From positions 1 through 22,586 of IMG/VR virus record IMGVR_UViG_3300033144_003345: a stretch of 22,586 nucleotides of DNA, one strand, 5' to 3'. This stretch comes from a virus. The translations under genes were made by a program, and so were the position numbers. Below the pieces are notes generated by a model. The model saw only the letters and a program-made list of their open reading frames with translations. It was not told where the DNA came from and made no database searches. Positions 1-6,942 of the stretch are shown here, piece by piece (position 1 is the first letter of the stretch; the number at the start of each line of letters is the position of its first letter).

Positions 1-2090
1 ATAAAACCGGCATTGCAATCGCCGGTGCTGCCGCTTATGCGGAGCATCCGAGCACGGAAATAATATGTCTTAAGTACGATCTTGTGGATGGGGTGGGGGA
101 AAGAGTGTGGCTACCAGGTACACCGCCCCCAACACCCCTATTTGATCACATAAGTAAAGGTGGAATCATAGAATCCCACAATAGTATATTTGAGTATTTC
201 GTATGGCTATATGTGGCACATAAGCGTATGGGGTGGCCCCCTTTATCTTACCACCAACAAGTGGATACCATGGCTAAATGCTATAGCCATAGTCTTCCGG
301 GCAAACTGGAAAAAGCAATTATAGCTATAAATAGCCCCGTACTCAAAGATAGTAAAGGCACAAACCTAATCCGAAAGTGCTCTGTCCCCCAGAAGCCTAC
401 TAAAAAACTCCCCTACAAGCGCCTTAAACCCCGACACGATCCTGCAACTTTCAATGAGTTTTATGACTACTGTGGGGTAGATATAAAATCTGAAGAAGAG
501 CTATCCAAACGAATACCAGACTTATTACCACAAGAACGCAAACTATGGCTAATCGACCAGGCCATTAATACACGGGGCGTCCATATTGATCAAGAAGCCC
601 TCCGTAATTGTATAGGCATAGTTGAGCAAGCTACAAAAAAATACACTGAAGAACTTCAAGATATTACGGGGGGAGCAGTTAAAACCGCCGATGAAACTGC
701 TAAAATTAAAGATTGGTTGCGTGTTCGGGGTACCCACATGGAAAACATGCAAGCGGAAACTATTAAGGATGTACTTGATACAGGATCGATCCAAGGAGTA
801 GATAAAAGGGTACTTGAAATCAGAGTAATGTTAGGTGCCCGAAGTGTCAAAAAGCTATACGCTATAAAATACCGTCTCTCTGAAGACGGCAGGATACGCG
901 GACTTTTTCAGTTCGCGGGGGCTGATCGTACTGCACGTTGGGCTGGTAGGGGGCCGCAACCCCAAAATCTACCAAGTGGTGGCCCTGAAGTGCGGGAATG
1001 TCCCGTATGTAGTGAGGTGCATTGGTCTGGGTTAGCCGTATGCCCAAAGTATAACCGGGTGTTACCCCCCGTAAAACCGGAAGATATACTAGATTGGGGG
1101 ATAAAGCCAGTGGAAACAGTCCTAGAAGACATGTCCACGGGTTCCCTTGACCGGGTTGAGGCTCTGTGGGGAAATCCTATAGCCGCCGTTTCCGGTTGTC
1201 TCAGGGGGCTATTTACGGCTGCCCCAGGCCATGACCTCATATGCTCAGATTATAGCGCTATTGAAGCCATGGCCCTAGCAGAATTGGCCGGTGAAGAATG
1301 GAGGCAGGAAGTTTTTAGGACGCATGGTAAAATCTATGAAATGTCAGCTTCTAAAATTTCAGGTGTACCATTCGACGAAATCCTTAACTATAAGAAACGT
1401 ACCGGAAAGCACCACCCCCTGCGCAAAAAGTTGGGTAAGGTAGCGGAATTAGCCTCACAATATGGTGGGTCAATAGGTGCCTGGAAAGTATTTGGCGCGG
1501 ATAAGTACATGACCGACCAAGAGATAATTACAAATGTCAAAAAGTGGCGCGCTGAATCCCCCGCGATCGTGTCATATTGGTGGGCTATAGGGGACGCGGC
1601 TATAGATGCAGTACAAAACCCTGGAAGAACATTTACGAACCGGGGTATATCGTGGGGAATGAAAAACGATATCCTATATTGCAAGCTACTATCGGGCCGT
1701 CTTCTCACCTACCATAAGCCCCGATTAATCCGCGGGCAAACCCCCTATGGTAGGGAGATATGGAACTTGTCCTACATGGGGTGGAACTCTGATTATAAGA
1801 AAGGCCCGATAGGATGGTTAAGGATAGAAACGTATGGGGCTAAACTCGTTGAGAACATCACACAGGCAACATGCCGGGACATTCTAGGGTATTCCGCGAT
1901 GGTTAATCTTGAGAGCCACGGGTACCCCCTAGTGCTACACGTCCATGACGAACCGGCGGCAGAGGTCAGACAAGGATGGGGAAGTATAAAAGAATTCGAA
2001 AGTTTAATGTGCGTTTTATCTGATTGGTGTATTGACTGGCCCGTGAAAGCTACCGACGGGTGGCGCGGGCTCCGATTTAGAAAGGGGTAA
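1..2090 (+). CDS. Family A (Pol I-like) phage DNA polymerase, 5'-truncated by the window edge
   Basis: Replicative DNA polymerase that copies the phage genome and carries a 3'-5' proofreading domain. The frame is open from position 3 (KTGIAIAGAAAYAEHPSTE...), and AYAEHPSTE matches the exonuclease N-terminus of phage Pol I-like enzymes, so the GTG at 84 is internal and the true start lies upstream. Exo II is SHNSIFEYF at 174-200; Exo III is the Y-x3-D of YCGVD at 468-482. Polymerase motif A is DYSAIE (catalytic Asp codon at 1248), motif B is the R-x4-K helix with ELASQYGGS (1422-1478), and motif C is VHDE (1941-1952). The Exo I acidic residues fall outside the window. Before motif A an insert has CPVC (999-1010) and CPKY (1041-1052), a zinc-knuckle-like pair whose last Cys is Tyr. 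It is the first visible gene of the plus-strand operon; the radical SAM gene starts 5 nt after its stop. Family assignment is very secure; the exact start is unknown. Confidence 0.95.
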   Translation, partial: KTGIAIAGAAAYAEHPSTEIICLKYDLVDGVGERVWLPGTPPPTPLFDHISKGGIIESHNSIFEYFVWLYVAHKRMGWPPLSYHQQVDTMAKCYSHSLPGKLEKAIIAINSPVLKDSKGTNLIRKCSVPQKPTKKLPYKRLKPRHDPATFNEFYDYCGVDIKSEEELSKRIPDLLPQERKLWLIDQAINTRGVHIDQEALRNCIGIVEQATKKYTEELQDITGGAVKTADETAKIKDWLRVRGTHMENMQAETIKDVLDTGSIQGVDKRVLEIRVMLGARSVKKLYAIKYRLSEDGRIRGLFQFAGADRTARWAGRGPQPQNLPSGGPEVRECPVCSEVHWSGLAVCPKYNRVLPPVKPEDILDWGIKPVETVLEDMSTGSLDRVEALWGNPIAAVSGCLRGLFTAAPGHDLICSDYSAIEAMALAELAGEEWRQEVFRTHGKIYEMSASKISGVPFDEILNYKKRTGKHHPLRKKLGKVAELASQYGGSIGAWKVFGADKYMTDQEIITNVKKWRAESPAIVSYWWAIGDAAIDAVQNPGRTFTNRGISWGMKNDILYCKLLSGRLLTYHKPRLIRGQTPYGREIWNLSYMGWNSDYKKGPIGWLRIETYGAKLVENITQATCRDILGYSAMVNLESHGYPLVLHVHDEPAAEVRQGWGSIKEFESLMCVLSDWCIDWPVKATDGWRGLRFRKG

Positions 2091-2095
2091 TACTT

Positions 2096-2947
2096 ATGAA
2101 AATAATAAGGGTATTTCCAAGAAAAACAAGAGCCTCGCCTACAGATTCATTAGCTTTCTTTGGGCCACCGCAAGATAATTCTATCGAAGCCGATGAGATC
2201 CATATCAGTGTAACTTTTAGCTATGATATTCCAAAGGCTGAAGAACTTATGAGCGAATGGAAATCTATCGCCCCCGTAAAAATAGGAGGTCCAGCGCTAG
2301 GAGATCCCGGAAGTAATTTTAAACCCGGTATGTACCTAAAAAATGGGTATATAATTACATCCAGGGGGTGCCCTAACAATTGTTGGTTTTGCGATGTCCA
2401 TAAGCGTGAGGGGAATATTAGAGAATTACCTATTGCTAAAGGTTATAATCTTCTTGATTCAAACATTTTAGCCTGTTCCGATAAACATATTAATAATGTT
2501 TTTGAAATGTTAAAACAATCACCTAAAAAAGCCCAGCTTACCGGAGGTTTAGAAGCAAAAATTTTAACCCGTAATCATGTATCAATGCTTTGGGATCTTC
2601 GGCCTGATCAAATGTTTTTTGCCTATGATACACCTGATGATTTAGATTATTTAATCGAAGCTGGTAAAAAACTGAGATACGCTAATTTTACACGACGGCA
2701 CTTACGTTGTTATGTACTAATCGGGTGGCCTAAAGATACGATACTAGACGCTGAAATAAGATTGCTACAGGCCTGGAAAGCCGGATTTATGCCTATGGCT
2801 ATGCTCTGGAAAAATAAAATAGGTGAGATAAATCACGACTGGAAAAAATTTCAAAGGATATGGGCTCGACCGGCAATAATAAAAGCCCGTATAAAAGAGT
2901 TATATAATTATGAAACAACCCGGAAGGAGCATTATGACGACAATTGA
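2096..2947 (+). CDS. Radical SAM protein (phage-encoded, substrate unknown)
   Basis: 283-aa protein predicted to bind a [4Fe-4S] cluster and cleave S-adenosylmethionine. The signature C-x3-C-x2-C is at residues 92-99 (CPNNCWFC). A GGLE motif at 150-153 matches the acidic strand that helps hold SAM in this superfamily, and FAYDTPDD and IGWPKDT follow in the barrel. The first 80 residues (VKIGGPALGD) resemble the end of the cobalamin-binding domain seen upstream of many radical SAM barrels, but they are too short to be a full B12 domain. The ATG follows an aGGGGt SD. The 3' end overlaps the DUF4326 gene by 14 nt, so the two are probably translationally coupled. Substrate is unknown; the position between a DNA polymerase and thyX suggests nucleic acid or nucleotide chemistry, but that is inference. 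Confidence 0.85.
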   Translation: MKIIRVFPRKTRASPTDSLAFFGPPQDNSIEADEIHISVTFSYDIPKAEELMSEWKSIAPVKIGGPALGDPGSNFKPGMYLKNGYIITSRGCPNNCWFCDVHKREGNIRELPIAKGYNLLDSNILACSDKHINNVFEMLKQSPKKAQLTGGLEAKILTRNHVSMLWDLRPDQMFFAYDTPDDLDYLIEAGKKLRYANFTRRHLRCYVLIGWPKDTILDAEIRLLQAWKAGFMPMAMLWKNKIGEINHDWKKFQRIWARPAIIKARIKELYNYETTRKEHYDDN

Positions 2948-3257
2948 GATAGTAAATACAAGAGACCTTAAACCATCTCAACTGTATGATGCCTACATCG
3001 ATAGAAGATCCATACTGGGGAATCCCTTTATACTGAAGGATGAAAGTCAGAGGGATCTAGTGTGTGATAAGTATTACGAATGGTTTAAGCACAAAATCAA
3101 TCAGAAAGATGAAAAATTCATGATGGGCTTGAGTATTCTTCGGAATATCCTTCAGGAACACGGAAAATTAAGACTATTTTGTTGGTGCGCCCCTAAACGT
3201 TGCCATGGGGAAACTATCAAAAGCTATTTTACGGAGCCAAAGTGGCCAAGACAGTAA
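2934..3257 (+). CDS. DUF4326 family protein
   Basis: 107-aa protein using the ATG at 2934, which has an AAGGAG SD at 2924-2929; an upstream in-frame ATG at 2910 lacks one and would lie deeper in the preceding gene. Two signatures of the DUF4326 family are visible: GNPF near residues 29-32 and the C-terminal C-x-C-x4-C-H-G motif (Cys83, Cys85, Cys90, His91 in FCWCAPKRCHGETI). The Cys/His cluster could bind metal or act in catalysis; the family has no function I can state with confidence. It overlaps the radical SAM gene upstream and the next gene downstream (16 nt), so it belongs to a coupled cluster. Family call is good, role unknown. Confidence 0.8.
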   Translation: MTTIEIVNTRDLKPSQLYDAYIDRRSILGNPFILKDESQRDLVCDKYYEWFKHKINQKDEKFMMGLSILRNILQEHGKLRLFCWCAPKRCHGETIKSYFTEPKWPRQ

Positions 3258-3604
3258 CCGAATATATCAGGGATTCCCTACTGAAGGGTTTAGATAAGCC
3301 GAAACTTCCGGGTATCTTCGAGTTAGTACGTACTGAATGGTCCCCTGAATTTGAGAAGCACATGAGAGACAGGATGATCATGGGGGCTTTTAGATATAGC
3401 CGCTTGCACGATCCGGAAAAACCACACTTTGATATGATAGCTTCGGCCCATGAACGGTTAGATTTATACCAGAAAACGGGCAATATGGAGCACCTTGTGG
3501 ATATAGCCAATATGTGCCTGTTAGAATTCGAGGAGGGAACTCACCCGAATAAACACTTTAAGAGTATGGATGATGGTAAGCACCATACGAAACGGAGGGC
3601 GTAA
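3242..3604 (+). CDS. Conserved phage-type hypothetical protein, 120 aa
   Basis: Start chosen at GTG 3242 because a CGGAG SD (3232-3236) sits about 6 nt upstream; an upstream ATG at 3200 has no SD and would lengthen the overlap with DUF4326. Visible features are MGAFRYSRLHDPEKP, then HERLDLYQKTGNMEHLVDIAN and MCLLEFEEG, a helical region rich in His and acidic residues that I recognise as a pattern found in many phage hypotheticals. The EHLVDIAN helix with downstream Glu residues faintly recalls all-alpha NTP pyrophosphohydrolases (MazG-like), but I cannot support that. The C-terminus ends ...RRA, and those codons also supply the SD of the next gene. Function unknown. Confidence 0.75.
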   Translation: MAKTVTEYIRDSLLKGLDKPKLPGIFELVRTEWSPEFEKHMRDRMIMGAFRYSRLHDPEKPHFDMIASAHERLDLYQKTGNMEHLVDIANMCLLEFEEGTHPNKHFKSMDDGKHHTKRRA

Positions 3605-3768
3605 TGAATATCGAATCCCGATTGGAAAAGGTACACTTGCTACGTTTATCTGAAAAAGAGGCCCAGTGGCTCCAAGATACAATGAGAAACCCTTTTAACG
3701 TGGATAAAAGCGATATGGATGATAGAATGAGAAAAACACTTTTCGATATTTTAGAACGGAGGGCCTAA
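3604..3768 (+). CDS. Small conserved phage-type protein, 54 aa
   Basis: Short gene beginning MNIESRLEKVHLLRLSEKE and ending FDILERRA. It starts in a TAATG overlap with the stop of the previous gene, has an SD (cGGAGGgc) 5 nt upstream, and itself ends in a TAATG overlap with thyX. The frame is filled exactly between two real genes, which supports coding. The pattern EKEAQWLQDTMRNP followed by acidic residues and MRKTLFDIL is familiar from tiny proteins in phage replication regions; two short helices are likely. No function can be assigned. Confidence 0.8.
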   Translation: MNIESRLEKVHLLRLSEKEAQWLQDTMRNPFNVDKSDMDDRMRKTLFDILERRA

Positions 3769-4379
3769 TGGAACTACTTAAACAGTCTTATGAGATTTTA
3801 AGTTTTCCCACTGACCTAGAACAGCTTATAGAAATAGCCGGACGTACTTGTTACCAATCGCACGATAAAATTACCAATATTTCGGCAAGTAGGTTTTGTA
3901 CTAAAATGGTTGAATCAGGGCACCATGCAATGATCGAATTTGGGAATATTACCGTTAAGTTCATAACAAATAGGGGTGTAACTCATGAACTGGTAAGGCA
4001 CCGTTTATGCTCTTTTGCTCAGGAATCCACACGGTATGTGAAATATGGTAAGGACATGGAGTTCATTGAGCCTGTATGGTGGAGAAATTCATCTATTATC
4101 GAAAGAGAAGCTTTTATAAACTCCTTACGCTTTAGCCGTGATTCTTATTGTCGTTTAATTGATTACGGGTGGGTTCCACAAAAAGCCCGTGAAGTTTTAC
4201 CAAACGCCCTTAAGACAGAAATAGTAGTTAATGCCAATGTGCGAGAATGGAGACATATACTTACCTTAAGATGCGCTAATTCCGCACACCCCCAGATACG
4301 GGCGTTAATGATACCCCTACTCAACGAGCTTACGGATATGTGGCCGGGCCTATTTATGGACGTAAAACTTAATTATTGA
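3768..4379 (+). CDS. thyX: Flavin-dependent thymidylate synthase ThyX
   Basis: 203-aa enzyme making dTMP from dUMP with methylenetetrahydrofolate, NADPH and FAD, supplying thymidine for phage DNA synthesis. The ThyX signature RHR-x7-S is at residues 77-87 (RHRLCSFAQES), followed by TRYV; Ser87 is the signature serine. The C-terminal region VREWRHILTLRC matches the conserved FAD/substrate-binding helix of the family. Length is typical of phage ThyX. The start has a GGAGGG SD inside the previous gene's last codons and a TAATG junction. It is the last gene of the plus-strand operon; its TGA overlaps the -35 box of a downstream promoter. Call is secure. Confidence 0.96.
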   Translation: MELLKQSYEILSFPTDLEQLIEIAGRTCYQSHDKITNISASRFCTKMVESGHHAMIEFGNITVKFITNRGVTHELVRHRLCSFAQESTRYVKYGKDMEFIEPVWWRNSSIIEREAFINSLRFSRDSYCRLIDYGWVPQKAREVLPNALKTEIVVNANVREWRHILTLRCANSAHPQIRALMIPLLNELTDMWPGLFMDVKLNY

Positions 4380-4404
4380 CTTGAAGTATACCCACATATA
4401 CAAT
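4376..4404 (+). promoter_or_regulatory. Sigma70-like promoter at the end of thyX
   Basis: TTGACT (4376-4381) and TACAAT (4399-4404) are separated by exactly 17 nt, five of six matches to each consensus hexamer. The -35 box overlaps the thyX stop codon. Start of transcription is expected near 4411. No protein gene lies on this strand downstream before the terminator at 4490-4517. Confidence 0.6.
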
Positions 4405-4408
4405 GTGG
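4392..4408. promoter_or_regulatory. Perfect inverted repeat over the -10 box, candidate operator
   Basis: CCACAT-ATACA-ATGTGG is a 17-bp perfect inverted repeat (6-bp arms, 5-nt centre) that encloses the TACAAT -10 box. Size and position fit a dimeric repressor site that would block RNA polymerase. No repressor gene is visible in the window, so the regulator is unknown. Confidence 0.4.
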
Positions 4409-4410
4409 CC

Positions 4411-4517
4411 TGTATTTAATCTTTAACGGAGGACGGGTAGATTATGTAAGGTTATTGAAACAAAATGAATTGAGATTATAACAGGTTGGAACCTCGGCGC
4501 AAGCCGGGGTTTTTTTT
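4411..4517 (+). ncRNA. Candidate small RNA between convergent operons
   Basis: The stretch runs from the expected transcription start to a strong terminator. It contains a good SD (GGAGG at 4428-4432) but the first ATG (4444) is followed at once by TAA, and the only other short frame (TTG at 4455, 8 codons) is not convincing. The terminator hairpin would form its 3' end, as in many phage and bacterial small RNAs. It could also simply be a 3' UTR of the thyX operon with a leftover gene start. Existence of the transcript is inferred from sequence signals only. Confidence 0.35.
4490..4517 (+). terminator. Rho-independent terminator with GCAA tetraloop
   Basis: Nine-pair stem AACCTCGGC (4490-4498) with GCCGGGGTT (4503-4511), one G-U pair, closed by a GCAA (GNRA) loop and followed by eight T residues (4510-4517). 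It ends the plus-strand operon and any RNA from the promoter at 4376-4404. On the minus strand the same hairpin has no U tract, so it is not a good terminator for the late operon. Confidence 0.88.
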
Positions 4518-4549
4518 ATGGACGCCCTCAGTCGGTATGTCTCCCCGGG

Positions 4550-4780
4550 TTATTTAAGTTTTAAAAAGAAAAGTAGATAGTTCATGAGGCTAAAAGGCTT
4601 TTTGTCCCGTAACTCTTGGAATTTAGCGGTACAAGATTCTAACCTTTCCGCACAGTTATCTCTAATTTTGATCTGGTTATCATGAATTTCCTTAAGCATG
4701 TCCCACGTTAATGCCTTACCTGTTCTTTCATCTGCATCTGTATATGTATCTTTTTGAACTCCGCCGACACTTCCACTCAT
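4550..4780 (-). CDS. Small hypothetical protein, last gene of the late operon
   Basis: 76-aa protein with a strong SD (GAGGGGG) just before the ATG. The N-terminus MSGSVGGVQKDTYTDADERT is followed by a likely amphipathic helix (about residues 24-60) with Cys43 and Cys50 seven residues apart, then a short hydrophobic C-terminus (LMNYLLFFLKLK). It lies 64 nt downstream of the tail fibre gene and ends the minus-strand cluster. The hydrophobic tail could touch a membrane, and lysis genes often sit at this position, but no holin, spanin or endolysin signature is present. Function unknown. Confidence 0.7.
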   Translation of the reverse strand: MSGSVGGVQKDTYTDADERTGKALTWDMLKEIHDNQIKIRDNCAERLESCTAKFQELRDKKPFSLMNYLLFFLKLK

Positions 4781-4844
4781 AGTTTCCCCCTCTTGGTATT
4801 TATTCTGGGGAAAACCGTATCATACTATGGGCGGAAGCACAACA

Positions 4845-6119
4845 CTAATCGTTATAGCCCCAACCTGCTAAAAATATTCCCCCGGAAAAAGTAGTTGAAA
4901 AAAGGGATTGCCATCTGACATCGAATCTTATACTACTGTCCACGCCAATAGTAAGTTCTGACATAGTCTCTGCTGAAGCATTTCCGGCAGATGATGAGTG
5001 AGTCTTATGGACTATAACTATGTTACTCGTCCCATCTAGTTCCGCACTTCCAGTCCTCCTAGTCCATATAATTGACCGGCGAATAACATTAGCACTACCT
5101 CCTATTTGCTCCGATTCGATATATGCACGAATTCTTATCCAATCTACATCTCCAGGAACCACATCTAGTATAGCCCATATATTATCAGCGCCGCTCCCCG
5201 TGGGGCCGACACTCTCCCATGTAAGTGCTGCGATGGAACTCGTTAAAAAAGCACTATCGCTAATATTAGGATTACCGTTTGCATTATTAACAAAAGTTCC
5301 AATATCCACCCCCGCAAATGGTTGTTCTAAGATCTCCCAACTCCCACTAGTCCCATTGAAAACAAAACTCACATTTTCCCCAGGGTTAATAGTAGTCGAA
5401 AGACCCCCCGAATCAAAAATGACATTATCTGTAGCGCCCACATTTACTACAACTTCCTTAGCCCCATTCGGAAAGGTACCGAGAGGATTATAAGTACGAG
5501 CTAAAACCCCGCCATCTAACGTACTCACCCGTTCTTTTTGATATGGGTAAATAAACGTTTCATTTCCAGTCATAACGGAATTATACGCAGCCGGAACCCA
5601 TACCCACAATTCGAATTGATCGCCCGCCGAATAGTATATGGCCGATATAAACGACCCGTCAAGAATTTCCCCGCCTAACAGGGGGGAGCCGTCGGGGTAT
5701 GTTATGTCTTTAGCCCCCAAGGCGTCAATCTGGGCCGTACAAGCACCGGTGTTAGTGTTTGAGGCCACAAAGGTGATTACCTGCCCATCCTGGTAGCCCT
5801 CTACCGCCGCGCCACTTCTGAGCCCTAATTCATACGCATTAGCAATACCTGTATCGTAATAAACCTGATTAAAACCGAGTATCGCCACAAGGGCGTCATA
5901 GTAATCCGAGTTAATTATGGTGTCCGGTACTCCCGATGCCGTTATACTGGCGGCATTAAGTAACTTTTGCAAAACTCCCTGTATATCATTAGTCCACTTT
6001 TTTTCTAGGGGTGTGCCGTCTAAACTAAGGGGGGCTGTTTCATTTTTAAATGATCCCCCTGGGTATGACGCGTCTGCAGGTGTTGTGTTGACATATTCGT
6101 CTTCTGGTCGGATAGCCAT
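4845..6119 (-). CDS. Tail fibre-like protein
   Basis: 424-aa protein directly after the gp48-like baseplate gene, where Mu-type phages carry the tail fibre. The N-terminus has the virion-attachment pattern of fibres: GTPLEKKWTNDIQ, then GVLQKLLNAA and a D-YYDAL segment (about residues 35-85). The rest is rich in Gly, Ser, Thr and Asn with short beta-prone stretches and no obvious enzyme motif. It ends in FLAGWGYND, a short aromatic C-terminus of the kind seen in receptor-binding tips. ATG with upstream AGGAG-like SD. No separate chaperone gene is recognisable unless the downstream 76-aa protein serves as one. Fibre call is good; receptor unknown. Confidence 0.8.
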   Translation of the reverse strand: MAIRPEDEYVNTTPADASYPGGSFKNETAPLSLDGTPLEKKWTNDIQGVLQKLLNAASITASGVPDTIINSDYYDALVAILGFNQVYYDTGIANAYELGLRSGAAVEGYQDGQVITFVASNTNTGACTAQIDALGAKDITYPDGSPLLGGEILDGSFISAIYYSAGDQFELWVWVPAAYNSVMTGNETFIYPYQKERVSTLDGGVLARTYNPLGTFPNGAKEVVVNVGATDNVIFDSGGLSTTINPGENVSFVFNGTSGSWEILEQPFAGVDIGTFVNNANGNPNISDSAFLTSSIAALTWESVGPTGSGADNIWAILDVVPGDVDWIRIRAYIESEQIGGSANVIRRSIIWTRRTGSAELDGTSNIVIVHKTHSSSAGNASAETMSELTIGVDSSIRFDVRWQSLFSTTFSGGIFLAGWGYND

Positions 6120-6135
6120 TATTTTATTCTCCTTA

Positions 6136-6942
6136 TTAAATTAATTCTACAAGTAAGCCGCACCATGAATGCGCTGGCTTGTACTTAACTATTAAACTTA
6201 CAATTTCATCCCGTCTCGATACGGGTATTTCCGCAAATTCAATACTGGTCAGTTCGCCTGTTCCTGGATCTCGTGTGGCTGGTCCCCCAACGAAAAATAC
6301 GAGCGGCCAATACCCGGAGTCTATAGGCCGGGGATAGGTAACTAAATACCTAGCGATATCCCCATTAGTACCACCGCAAACCGCACTCGCCACACCGCAA
6401 AGCGCTTCCGTGCCACCACATACGGTCGTATAGGTTAGCTCATTGACATAAAGTTCCCCGTTTACTATGAGATCCCCCCCGGCACCACCCGCCCCACAAA
6501 CCGCACTCGCCGCTCCACAAACCGCACTCGCCGCTCCACAAACAACCAAAAACTCATCGGATATAAATAGCGCTGGATTAACCGGGGGGTTATTACGATG
6601 GACATAAACATCAAACCCGGCCAGCCGTAATTTCTCCTGGATAAAAGTATCCGTACCATCGTTTTTATTAGCAGTTTTCGCAGACAATAACCGCGCGCGC
6701 CGTTCAGCTTCCGATAGATCCGGGTTTGGTATAAGCCCCCATTCTTTGTCAGCATCATCTAGAATCGGGGTTTTTCCGGGAATACGGGTATACGCTAATT
6801 GTGCCAAAAATTCTTGAATCGGTATCTCATTATCGGAAATACCATCCAGGAGTTTATCCAAATGCCCATCCACCGTCGGAACCCATAACGGGCCGGGTGG
6901 TAAAAGGGCGTCTATTACGGGCCTGTAGGGGCTATTAGACAT
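6136..6942 (-). CDS. Mu gp48-like baseplate protein (DUF2313/YmfQ type) with Cys repeats
   Basis: 268 aa from the ATG at 6942 (MSNSPYRPVIDALLPPG). This start overlaps the gp47 stop as ATGTCTAA, the same 8-nt junction seen at 10536-10543; the longer frame would start at a GTG at 6972. The N-terminal half (LLPPGPLWV, LDKLLDGIS, AERRARLLSAK) matches the family that caps the baseplate between the J-type wedge and the fibre. Residues about 133-190 carry an unusual run of VCGAASA-type heptads with seven Cys-Gly pairs, encoded in part by a 21-bp tandem repeat. The C-terminus (IVSLIVKYKPAHSWCGLL) is typical of the family. Between gp47-like and fibre genes, as in Mu. Confidence 0.85.
   Translation of the reverse strand: MSNSPYRPVIDALLPPGPLWVPTVDGHLDKLLDGISDNEIPIQEFLAQLAYTRIPGKTPILDDADKEWGLIPNPDLSEAERRARLLSAKTANKNDGTDTFIQEKLRLAGFDVYVHRNNPPVNPALFISDEFLVVCGAASAVCGAASAVCGAGGAGGDLIVNGELYVNELTYTTVCGGTEALCGVASAVCGGTNGDIARYLVTYPRPIDSGYWPLVFFVGGPATRDPGTGELTSIEFAEIPVSRRDEIVSLIVKYKPAHSWCGLLVELI
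6494..6543. repeat. 21-bp tandem repeat, 2.4 copies, inside the gp48-like gene
   Basis: Two identical copies of a 21-bp unit beginning ccacaaaccgcactcgcc (6494-6514 and 6515-6535), plus 8 nt of a third. Each unit encodes one SAVCGAA-type heptad. Degenerate relatives of the unit lie at about 6372-6420 in the same gene. In-frame length allows gain or loss of whole heptads by slippage. Confidence 0.9.

Noticed and set aside
84-2090. GTG at 84 as the DNA polymerase start
   Set aside because: The frame stays open to position 3 with clear exonuclease-domain sequence (AYAEHPSTE), so the start is outside the window.
2910-2933. Upstream ATG for the DUF4326 gene
   Set aside because: No SD before it; the ATG at 2934 has AAGGAG at good distance and begins the recognisable domain.
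4455-4481. Eight-codon TTG-started peptide after thyX
   Set aside because: Too short, weak SD spacing and an unusual start; the SD upstream aligns with ATG-TAA instead.
4781-4844. Promoter in the gap between the fibre and the 76-aa gene
   Set aside because: A TATGAT-like box exists on the minus strand but no -35 at 16-18 nt; not supportable.
5020-5493. 157-codon plus-strand frame opposite the tail fibre gene
   Set aside because: No SD, no recognisable domain, and it mirrors the codon pattern of the real minus-strand gene.
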